Assembly: GCA_046583095.1 (NCBI GenBank)
Contig: JAYGDB010000035.1
Location: forward strand, 1-12,867
DNA from: JAJDAN01 sp046583095
Lineage (GTDB): Bacteria; Myxococcota_A; UBA9160; UBA4427
Reading direction: 5' to 3'
Length of the DNA: 12,867 nt
Below the pieces are notes generated by a model. The model saw only the letters and a program-made list of their open reading frames with translations. It was not told where the DNA came from and searched no databases. A program made the translations under genes and the position numbers. Positions 1 to 6,288 of the stretch are shown one piece after another. Numbering within the stretch: the first letter of the stretch is position 1; each line of letters starts with the position of its first letter.

Positions 1-110
1 GGCGCCACCCTCCAAGCTCAGCGGTAGGAGCCTCCCTTGGCTCGCAGACGGATCCTCCCAGATGGGCCGCGTCGCGATTCGCCTTTCGGCCGTCCGTCTA
101 ATCTTGTGCC

Positions 111-1286
111 CTAGTCGACTTCTCCCGCCAGAGACGTGAGCGAGCGCGCATGCGTGCGTCTCGCGAGCCACGCGCAAGTGCGATTTCCGACGCGAATCGA
201 CGGCCGCTCGACATAGCGATAGCTGAGGGCGGCTGCCGGAATCGACACGATGAGCACCAACGCTCCAAGCAGCAGAGCGTCGAACAGGGTCATCGGCGCT
301 GCGAGATGGGGAGCGAACAGGGCAATGAAGATCCGATGGAGCAGATAGAGGCTGAACGAAATCTTTCCCAGGAACGCGATCGGCCGAGAAGACAGCGCAA
401 GACTCATCCAGGGCACGTAGACCGCGCAGATGACAAGGATGGCCGACCCGATGCCCATGAGCACGATCGATGCGGGATCGAAGCCTCCGATCAGCACGTT
501 CCCGCCCGGAATTGGCTCGTGCCAACCCAGGAGCATCGGCGACGCAAAGAACCAGACCCCAACGAGCACCACGAGCGGTGTGGCCCGCCGCGGAATGAGC
601 GCCATTACGCGGCCGAGGCGCTCTCGCTCGAGAAATAGCGCGATGCCGAGGCCGAAGTCGATCGCGTAGCGCAGATCCCCGAGAGCTTCGGGCAGACGAA
701 AAACGAGCAGCGCAGCAACTACCAGCAACGACCAGTGAAAGCGCCGCGCGAAGAACAGCAAGAATGGCATGAGCACAGAGAAGATCATCTCGACCCTCAA
801 TGTCCAACCCTGCGGAACGAGCCCGTAGGCCTCTCCGGGAAAGAGCGTGCTCGAGAGCACCTGCCGCGCGGAGATATCCAGATCGAGACTGTGCCGGATC
901 CAGAGTGTGAGCCCCTCGCCATCCGGCGTACTCACGTAGAATTGACTGGCCAGCCACGCCAGTAGCACCGCGACGATGTACGGCGGATAGATGCGAAAGA
1001 CCCGCTTTACATAGAACTGGAGCCCATCGACCCACTTCTTGTTGCGGTTGAGCGAAGTCGCCAGGACGTAGCCGCTCAAGACAAAGAACAGCTGCACGGC
1101 ACCCTGGGCGTTGAAAAGAAACGCCAGCGGGCTCTCGAGCAGCGTCCGTCTCATATCGACCGGCATGAAGACGGCGTTGCTCGTGTGGCGCAGCACGACG
1201 ATCAGCGACGCAATCCCCCGCAGGCCGTCCAGCCCGCGGACGCGTCCGGGTCGCGCCCGCCCCGCGTCGATCTCGGCTTTCGCCAC
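111..1286 (-). CDS. Acyltransferase family 3 (OafA-like) integral membrane protein
   Basis: The 391-residue polytopic protein has the hallmarks of the acyltransferase-3 family, which moves acyl groups (often acetyl) across the inner membrane onto surface polysaccharides, lipids or antibiotics. Seen in the sequence: G-L-D-G-L-R-G-I followed by the family's conserved His (H34) in the first membrane segment; F-F-V-L-S-G-Y near 67-73; basic R-V-F-R-I-Y-P-P near 95-102; S-L-Y-L-L-H near 312-317; and a C-terminal Y-R-Y-V-E-R-P. Length and roughly ten hydrophobic segments fit a stand-alone transferase without a fused SGNH domain. The start is GTG; in-frame TAG TAG stops lie 6 and 9 nt upstream, so it cannot extend further. 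A GAGG lies almost against the start, closer than ideal. It follows the AlkP/sulfatase-fold gene after 133 bp on the same strand and may be co-transcribed. The acceptor cannot be read from the sequence. Confidence 0.9.
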   Translation of the reverse strand: MAKAEIDAGRARPGRVRGLDGLRGIASLIVVLRHTSNAVFMPVDMRRTLLESPLAFLFNAQGAVQLFFVLSGYVLATSLNRNKKWVDGLQFYVKRVFRIYPPYIVAVLLAWLASQFYVSTPDGEGLTLWIRHSLDLDISARQVLSSTLFPGEAYGLVPQGWTLRVEMIFSVLMPFLLFFARRFHWSLLVVAALLVFRLPEALGDLRYAIDFGLGIALFLERERLGRVMALIPRRATPLVVLVGVWFFASPMLLGWHEPIPGGNVLIGGFDPASIVLMGIGSAILVICAVYVPWMSLALSSRPIAFLGKISFSLYLLHRIFIALFAPHLAAPMTLFDALLLGALVLIVSIPAAALSYRYVERPSIRVGNRTCAWLARRTHARSLTSLAGEVD

Positions 1287-1312
1287 CCTCTACTAGACCC
1301 CGTACCTTCTTA

Positions 1313-1326
1313 CGGCGGATCCGCCG
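1313..1326. repeat. 14-bp perfect palindrome upstream of the acyltransferase gene
   Basis: CGGCGGATCCGCCG is a perfect 14-bp inverted repeat with no spacer, 26 bp upstream of the GTG of the minus-strand acyltransferase gene and inside the 133-bp gap after the AlkP/sulfatase-fold gene. A dyad this close to a start could be an operator or an mRNA hairpin in the 5' leader. Short GC-rich palindromes also arise by chance in DNA of this composition, so function is only suggested. Confidence 0.35.
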
Positions 1327-1419
1327 CGCGCCTCAATGATCGCAGTTCCGAGCTTGCCGCGCCGCAGCCCTGGATGATCTTGCACACTTCGCAGCGAGCA
1401 CGATCGGAGATCTGGATTG

Positions 1420-2817
1420 TTATCGAAGGTATCCCAGTGCTTTGAGCTTGCGACCGATTTCAGGATCCATCGCCGGTAGAGCCCTGCCTTCGACCCGGGC
1501 TGCGTCGAAGTCCTCGACCTCCTCCATCAGCATTCGTTGCATCTCCGGATGGCGGCCAGAGATCTCGCGCTGTTCGGAGGGATCGGACCTGGTGGCGTAG
1601 AACTCGGACACCCCCGTCAAGCGATTGTGGATGAGCTTGAAACCCCGCATGCGTACGGATCGCAGAATGTCGAGCTGCGCGTTGCCGTGGTCTGCCTCGG
1701 CAAAAAGAATCCGATCTGGCTGCCTCGATCTGCTTCCATCTTCTCCCGCTGCCATGACGTCGATTCCATCGAGAGCAGTTCCGTCCGGAGCGCTGCCAAC
1801 GGGAATCTGCATCAGGGACAGCGCGGTGGGCAACACGTCGATGATCGAAACCGAATCGGAAATTCGTGTCGCCGCGGGCACGCCGGGTCCCCGCATGATG
1901 AGCGGGATTCGCAGTACCTCATCGTATTGCGTGCGGCCGTGCAACACCCCGCCATGCTCGAGAAATTCTTCGCCGTGGTCGGATGTAACGATGATCAGAG
2001 TGTTTTCCCAATAGCCGGCTTGCTGAAGATGTCGAAACAACCTCCCCAACTCGGCGTCCATCTGTCGGATACCGCCGACATAGAGATCCACCAGGTGTTC
2101 GATATCGCGTGGGCCGAGGGGAAAGTGGTCATTTCGAAACACCATCAGCTCACTCGTCGCGCCTGTGACTTTTCCCTCGTAGGGTCTGATCAAGCCCTCC
2201 TGGTATTTCGGCTGCGCGGAGTAGTCGCTGTGCGTCTGATAGTCGTGAAGAAAGAGAAAAAAACGCTCGGGCTTCTCGGTTGCGAACCATTGGATGACTC
2301 GTTTTGCCATGTCAGAGCTCTCGAGTCGGACATCCTCCTCCACGTACTCATACTCGTCGAAGCCCTTATTGAATCCGTAGTGTTTGGAGAGAAAGAGTGA
2401 ATTCACGAAGGCCGCAGTCCTGAGGCCGTGGGCGGCCAGGATCTCGCTCAATGTAGAAACATCCGGCGAGAGAGCGAGGAGCTCGCTCTTGGCACCATGA
2501 CGATTCGGATAGAGGCCGGTCAGCAGAGATCCGTGGGCGGGAATCGTCCAGGGAGAGGTGGAGAAGGCGTTCAGAAACAGGGTCCCGTCATCTGCAAGCT
2601 CGTCGAGGACAGGCGACGTCGGTCTGGGGTAGCCGTAGGCGCCGAGCATATCCGGGCGCAGCGTATCGATCGAGATGAGGATGAGATTCTGCGGGGGATC
2701 GACAGGCTTCTCGGTGTGATCGCTGCATCCGATGGAGACGCCGACGATGAGACAGCCAACGATTCGGGCATAGCGAAGTGCGGTCCGATCCAATCGCACC
2801 ACCCGCATAGCGACCAT
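1420..2817 (-). CDS. Exported or membrane-anchored AlkP-superfamily 'sulfatase'-fold enzyme with Thr at the nucleophile position
   Basis: This 465-residue protein has the sulfatase (PF00884-type) fold: metal-site opening L-I-S-I-D-T-L-R-P-D with D51, active-site loop ending G-S-L-L-T-G-L-Y-P, and the second metal-site motif T-S-D-H-G-E-E at D280-H281. At the nucleophile loop it carries T91-I-P-A-H95 where true sulfatases have C/S-x-P-x-R. The formylglycine Cys/Ser is therefore Thr and the Arg is His, as in the other sulfatase-fold gene at 7890. Thr nucleophiles occur in AlkP-family phosphotransferases and phosphodiesterases, so a phospho- or phosphoglycan substrate is as plausible as a sulfate ester. 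The N-terminus has basic residues, a hydrophobic stretch and Cys at 31 followed by Ser-Asp, resembling a lipoprotein signal although the lipobox (S-I-G-C) is imperfect. The ATG has AGGA 7 nt upstream. The acyltransferase gene follows on the same strand. Confidence 0.88.
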   Translation of the reverse strand: MVAMRVVRLDRTALRYARIVGCLIVGVSIGCSDHTEKPVDPPQNLILISIDTLRPDMLGAYGYPRPTSPVLDELADDGTLFLNAFSTSPWTIPAHGSLLTGLYPNRHGAKSELLALSPDVSTLSEILAAHGLRTAAFVNSLFLSKHYGFNKGFDEYEYVEEDVRLESSDMAKRVIQWFATEKPERFFLFLHDYQTHSDYSAQPKYQEGLIRPYEGKVTGATSELMVFRNDHFPLGPRDIEHLVDLYVGGIRQMDAELGRLFRHLQQAGYWENTLIIVTSDHGEEFLEHGGVLHGRTQYDEVLRIPLIMRGPGVPAATRISDSVSIIDVLPTALSLMQIPVGSAPDGTALDGIDVMAAGEDGSRSRQPDRILFAEADHGNAQLDILRSVRMRGFKLIHNRLTGVSEFYATRSDPSEQREISGRHPEMQRMLMEEVEDFDAARVEGRALPAMDPEIGRKLKALGYLR

Positions 2818-2824
2818 CGAACCA

Positions 2825-2828
2825 TCCT
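2825..2828 (-). promoter_or_regulatory. Ribosome-binding site for the minus-strand AlkP/sulfatase-fold gene
   Basis: On the minus strand AGGA lies 7 nt before the ATG at 2817. This supports that ATG over the Met codon three residues further in. Confidence 0.6.
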
Positions 2829-3163
2829 ACCAGACTCCCCCTGCCCGGCCGGACAGAATCGCGTGGGTAGGAAGAACAAGCCGCGAATTCGCTACCTGCG
2901 AGAGTCGGGAACCTGTCCAATCACATCAGCTCTGTGTGACAGGCTCGGCCGGTGACCGCCTGGCTGCTCTCGACGTCGGGGTCTCGGATGCGGGAAGCCG
3001 CCTCGGGAATCGGCTCAGAGCCACGCAGGCCGCAGCCAGGAGGGCAGCGCGGAAAACAAAATTCAACTGACCGACCCTATCCAGGTGCTTCGAGCCGCCC
3101 GTTCTCTCGACAGCTGAGAGACATCTGCGTTGAATCACCCAGCCAGTCAAGACGACCTTCGAC

Positions 3164-3169
3164 TATAGT
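3164..3169 (+). promoter_or_regulatory. Possible -10 element (TATAGT) directly upstream of the propeller gene
   Basis: TATAGT matches the bacterial -10 consensus (TATAAT) at five of six positions and ends 6 nt before the ATG at 3176. A start site at the usual distance would fall on or next to that ATG. No convincing -35 box lies 16-18 nt upstream, so this is a weak call. Confidence 0.3.
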
Positions 3170-3175
3170 GCTCCA

Positions 3176-4225
3176 ATGCAGCTCCGGATGGGTCGGGCCC
3201 GCTCGGACCTTACGATCGTTCACTACAGCGACGAAAACGGAACCTGGGCCAGCCGAGGCCGGAGCATCCTCTACGCGAGCGCGCACGATGGGCCGTGGCG
3301 CGTCGTTACACGCTTCCCGGCTGTGCTCCCCCAGGATCTGCTTGCGGTGCAGCGCCTGCCGCGTCGTTGGCTCCGCAGCGACAAGTGCAATGTTCACCCC
3401 ACTCGTACCGGCCGGCTCCTCGGATTGCGCGGGGGGACCGTCTACCGCCTCGACCCGGACTTGGCGCCTGCTCCGCTCGCAAAGATCGAGGGCGACTGCG
3501 TGATGAACCGGGCCATGGCAGAGGACGAAGACGGCAATATCTACTTTGGCGAGTACTTCATGAATCGTTCGCGCATCCCGGTGCGTGTCTGGCGCGTCGA
3601 CCCAGACCTCCAGCGCTGCGAATGCGTGTACCGCTTCGACGAGCCGCGCGCACGACACGTCCACGCCATCCATGCAGACCCCTACCGGCCCTCGCGCCTG
3701 TGGATCACCATGGGCGACTTCGAGGACGAGTGCTACCTGGCCTATACCGATGACCGCTTCGCTTCGATGGAGTTCCTCGGTGACGGCAGTCAGATCTGGC
3801 GCTCGGTGGGCTTGATCTTCGAGAGGGACCGGATCCACTGGCTCACGGACACCCACATCGAGCAGAATCGAATCGTCTCGATGGACCGGGCGACCCAACA
3901 GATCTCGCTGCACGGGGAGCGGAGCGCCTCATCCTGGTACTCGGCCCGAACCGAAGAGGGCATCTATCTGGCCACTACGACGGTGGAGCCAGGCCCGGGC
4001 ATCCAGACGGATCGCGCACATCTGCTCGCGTCCCACGATGCGGTCGAGTGGAGCGAGGTGGCAACCTTCGAGAAGGACATCTTCCCCATGCGATGGGGTT
4101 TCGGGTTCGGCTCCCTGAGCCTCCCCGCCGGCCGCCTTTCGGCACGGGGCTTCTGGCTCTCCGGTGAGGGCGTGAAGGGCCTGGACTGCAAGAGCGTGTT
4201 CTGCAGCCTGGAAGCCAACGCGTGA
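3176..4225 (+). CDS. BNR/beta-propeller-like protein of unknown function
   Basis: A 349-residue protein with no signal peptide and no membrane segment. It is rich in short beta-strand-like repeats with Trp, Gly and Asp turns (for example G-T-V-Y-R-L-D-P-D, D-G-N-I-Y-F-G-E-Y, and H-V-H-A-I-H-A-D-P near residues 161-169 followed by S-R-L-W-I-T). That pattern fits a sialidase/Asp-box (BNR) type propeller. I do not see a complete sialidase active site (N-terminal Arg motif plus canonical Asp boxes), so no enzyme activity is claimed. It heads an overlapping set: its TGA shares bases with the GTG of the next gene, and a formyltransferase follows, suggesting a role in glycan or amino-sugar metabolism. 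No Shine-Dalgarno precedes the ATG at 3176. A second in-frame ATG at 3188 is possible and also lacks a clear ribosome-binding site. Confidence 0.75.
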   Translation: MQLRMGRARSDLTIVHYSDENGTWASRGRSILYASAHDGPWRVVTRFPAVLPQDLLAVQRLPRRWLRSDKCNVHPTRTGRLLGLRGGTVYRLDPDLAPAPLAKIEGDCVMNRAMAEDEDGNIYFGEYFMNRSRIPVRVWRVDPDLQRCECVYRFDEPRARHVHAIHADPYRPSRLWITMGDFEDECYLAYTDDRFASMEFLGDGSQIWRSVGLIFERDRIHWLTDTHIEQNRIVSMDRATQQISLHGERSASSWYSARTEEGIYLATTTVEPGPGIQTDRAHLLASHDAVEWSEVATFEKDIFPMRWGFGFGSLSLPAGRLSARGFWLSGEGVKGLDCKSVFCSLEANA

Positions 4226-5124
4226 GATCGCTGATTCGCCGGGGCGTTGGGCCGCTCTTCGAGGCCGTCGTGTCACGCCTCGATCCGAGCGTGGACCCGG
4301 CCGAACATTCGAGCTTCATCGCCGGGGTTCTCGCCAAGGGTGACTTGACGCAGCTTGGCGGGCCTGCAGGCACGGCCTCCCTGGTGGCGCGCTGCTGTGG
4401 TTCGATCGGTCTCGAACCGCCTGTCTGGGCGGCCGCATTGGGCGAGGGCGCATCGCTTGGCGAAAGCGGGCCACTCCGGTCGTTATTCGCGCCGGCGGCG
4501 TCGCTCACAGCGAAGTCGAGCTCGGTATCCAGCGCGTCCAGCGTGCCTCCGTCTTTTGAGGACGAGCCTCGCGTCGCCGCCGCGGGTGCTGAAGAGATGC
4601 TGCAGGGGATCTGGTCCGGTGAGTTCAGCCTCGACGAGGCCGTCACACGCACCCGTGCGCTGGCCAACGGGTTGGATTCGAAGCGCTGGTTCCTACTCAA
4701 ACGCGGAGCCCTCTACGGCAGCGCCGACTTCTTGCGCGGCCTGCTTCAGCTCTGCGCGGTCGCTGCGGGCGACACGCGGCTCGAGCCCTTGCGCGAATAC
4801 GCTCGCGCGGTCCTCGACAGCGCCATCCGGCACCTGGAAGTTCGCCGCGAGGCAGCTCTCGAAATGGCCCAAACGAGTCTCACGCCCGATGCCGATTCGG
4901 ATCTCGAACGGATCCGCTTCTCGCTCGCGCTGTTGGCGGGTTCGGCCGTCTTCGACGACGCGCGATATCTCAATACCGCGCTCAAGACCCAGGACTGGCA
5001 CCTGCGCCGGCTCCAGCATGCGAAGGCCAGGGCCCGAGACGCGCGCTGGAGGCTTCGCTTTCTGTTCTATCTGGCGGCCCTGGCCCAACAGGAAGAGGCG
5101 ATGCGGCGGGCCTTCCCATGTTGA
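4222..5124 (+). CDS. Conserved-looking hypothetical protein, mostly helical
   Basis: A 300-residue protein I cannot assign to a family. The N-terminal part (about 1-93) is Ala/Gly/Leu-rich. A Ser/Ala/Pro low-complexity linker follows (about 94-111, S-S-S-V-S-S-A-S-S). The C-terminal part (about 130-300) looks alpha-helical, with many Arg/Glu-rich amphipathic stretches and a distinctive Y-L-N-T-A-L-K-T-Q-D-W near 250-260. There is no signal peptide or clear membrane helix. The GTG start overlaps the TGA of the propeller gene (GTGA), and its end overlaps the formyltransferase start by 7 bp, so the three are probably translationally coupled. It could be a partner or scaffold for the formyltransferase; this is inferred from position only. 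Confidence 0.75.
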   Translation: MRSLIRRGVGPLFEAVVSRLDPSVDPAEHSSFIAGVLAKGDLTQLGGPAGTASLVARCCGSIGLEPPVWAAALGEGASLGESGPLRSLFAPAASLTAKSSSVSSASSVPPSFEDEPRVAAAGAEEMLQGIWSGEFSLDEAVTRTRALANGLDSKRWFLLKRGALYGSADFLRGLLQLCAVAAGDTRLEPLREYARAVLDSAIRHLEVRREAALEMAQTSLTPDADSDLERIRFSLALLAGSAVFDDARYLNTALKTQDWHLRRLQHAKARARDARWRLRFLFYLAALAQQEEAMRRAFPC

Positions 5125-5963
5125 GGGTGGTGGTGCTGGCGCCGGTAGACAACAGCCCGTTCTCGCGTGCGGTGACCGCCCTTTGCCATGCCGAGCCCGG
5201 TGTGGAAGTAGCGGGCCTCATCATTCGCAAGATCCTGAACCCGCAACGGCTCCGCTCCGAGCTGCGCCGCGACGGTGCCCGGCTCGCTCGCAAGGTCTGG
5301 AAGAAGCTCGTCCTCGATAGCGATGATGGCGTGGCCGACGACGAGCGGGGCCTCAACGACATCGCGAAGGAAGCGGGGGTTGCTGGCATCCGGCTCTCGA
5401 CCTTCGCGAAACGCGAGGGCATCCGTTTCATCAAGGTCGGCGATCACAACGATCCGGCCTCACTTGCCGCCCTGGAGGCGATGCGCCCGGACATAGTGGC
5501 CTTTACCGGCGGCGGCATCATTCGAGAGCGTCTGATCGGCGCGTCCGGGAGGGGCATCTTGAATCCCCACATGGGCGTGCTTCCGCGCTACCGGGGCATG
5601 GACGTGGTCGAGTGGCCGATCCTCGAGGATGAGCAGGAACGAGTCGGCGTTGGCGCCACCCTGCACTTGATGGACGAGGGGATCGATACCGGCCCCATTG
5701 TTCGAAGCGTGCGGGTTCCCATCGCGCGGGGCGACAGCGTCGAGCGTCTGCGAAAGCGCTTTGAGCCGGCCCTGGTCGATTTGATCCTGGAGGGTGTTCG
5801 CGCGGCTCGAGACAACCGACTCGAACCCCAGCCCCAAGCCGAGGCGGATGGCCACCAGTACTTCATGATGCACCCGCGCTTCTACGAGCAGGTGCGGCAC
5901 CGCCTGGCAGAAATCGGCGGCGCTGGAGGACCGGGAAGTCCAGGGGATCGGTCAGATCGATAA
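5118..5963 (+). CDS. N10-formyl-THF-type formyltransferase (Formyl_trans_N fold)
   Basis: A 281-residue protein with the core of the GART/methionyl-tRNA formyltransferase family, which moves a formyl group from N10-formyltetrahydrofolate to an amine. The catalytic triad is intact: N149-P-H151 in I-L-N-P-H-M-G-V-L-P-R-Y-R-G, and D190 in G-I-D-T-G-P-I. The length and lack of the C-terminal tRNA-binding domain argue against fmt, and the N-terminus lacks the usual purN glycine-rich signature. An amino-sugar or other small-molecule N-formyltransferase is more likely. Unusually, a basic helical segment (about 30-65, rich in R-L-R/R-K-V-W-K-K) sits between the first strand and the rest of the fold. 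The ATG overlaps the end of the preceding gene by 7 bp without a strong ribosome-binding site, consistent with coupling. Confidence 0.85.
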   Translation: MLRVVVLAPVDNSPFSRAVTALCHAEPGVEVAGLIIRKILNPQRLRSELRRDGARLARKVWKKLVLDSDDGVADDERGLNDIAKEAGVAGIRLSTFAKREGIRFIKVGDHNDPASLAALEAMRPDIVAFTGGGIIRERLIGASGRGILNPHMGVLPRYRGMDVVEWPILEDEQERVGVGATLHLMDEGIDTGPIVRSVRVPIARGDSVERLRKRFEPALVDLILEGVRAARDNRLEPQPQAEADGHQYFMMHPRFYEQVRHRLAEIGGAGGPGSPGDRSDR

Positions 5964-5982
5964 CGCCCGATGCACTGAATAG

Positions 5983-6132
5983 AGATGGCATCCACGTCGC
6001 GGCGCGATCGGCAGCGAAGGTCTGTTCTTTGTTCCTGAGGAGAAGGTCAATTTCATTAACGAGAAAACCAGTAGACTCGATCTCAGCTGGGACCTAGAGA
6101 TCGACGACGCCGGATCAGCACGGGATGCATAG
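5983..6132 (+). pseudogene. Possible 3' remnant of a coding sequence (no start codon)
   Basis: After a TAG at 5980-5982, one plus-strand frame stays open to a TAG at 6130-6132. It encodes a protein-like string including E-G-L-F-F-V-P-E-E-K-V-N-F-I-N and R-L-D-L-S-W-D-L-E-I-D-D. No ATG, GTG or TTG lies in frame, so it cannot be a normal gene. Third positions are less GC-rich than in the neighbours. It could be the tail of a lost gene or a chance open stretch. I do not recognise a family. Confidence 0.2.
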
Positions 6133-6253
6133 ATTTGCGCGCATTTTGAATTACCGAGGCAGTCGGAATCGTCCGTCTAGCAAGTCGCTGCAGCGGACCC
6201 CCGCCGAGCCTCTCACACGCAGCGGATTCGCGGATTGGAGTTCCTACTCGCGA

Positions 6254-6278
6254 TAGCTGGCCCCGGCGGGGCCTGCTA
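6254..6278 (+). promoter_or_regulatory. 25-nt hairpin abutting the ribosome-binding site of the membrane-protein gene
   Basis: Arms TAGC-T-GGCCCC (6254-6264) and GGGGCC-T-GCTA (6268-6278) pair around a 3-nt GGC loop: six G-C pairs, one T-T mismatch, then four more pairs. The structure ends two bases before AAAGG (6280-6284), the likely Shine-Dalgarno of the GTG start at 6289. No T-tract follows, so it is not a standard intrinsic terminator. It could limit ribosome access, stabilise the mRNA 5' end, or be a DNA operator. Confidence 0.55.
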
Positions 6279-6288
6279 GAAAGGTGCA

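Larger units (their letters stand above)
2818..3175. other. Divergent intergenic region (358 bp)
   Basis: The region separates the leftward AlkP/sulfatase-fold gene from the rightward three-gene cluster, so it should hold promoters for both directions. I see a ribosome-binding site for the leftward gene and a possible -10 (TATAGT, 3164-3169) for the rightward one. No good -35 element, repeat family or RNA gene was recognised. A 74-codon minus-strand frame (2926-3150) with a TTG start is present but unconvincing. Confidence 0.5.
5964..6288. other. Intergenic region (325 bp) between formyltransferase and membrane-protein genes
   Basis: The region separates the three-gene formyltransferase cluster from the next plus-strand operon. 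It contains an open-frame fragment without a start codon (5983-6132), a locally AT-richer patch around 6030-6080, and a strong hairpin (6254-6278) right before the next ribosome-binding site. I see no clear promoter pair and no U-tract terminator. Confidence 0.5.

Noticed and set aside
1..110. Possible gene end or terminator at the left edge
   Set aside because: No supported open frame, and only very short inverted repeats without a T-tract were seen.
2926..3150. 74-codon minus-strand frame in the divergent region, with a short hydrophobic stretch
   Set aside because: TTG start, no ribosome-binding site, Arg/Ala/Ser-rich composition typical of chance frames in GC-rich DNA.
5985..6038. Short ATG frame of 17 codons just after the formyltransferase gene
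   Set aside because: Very short, Arg/Ser-rich, and no ribosome-binding site was seen.
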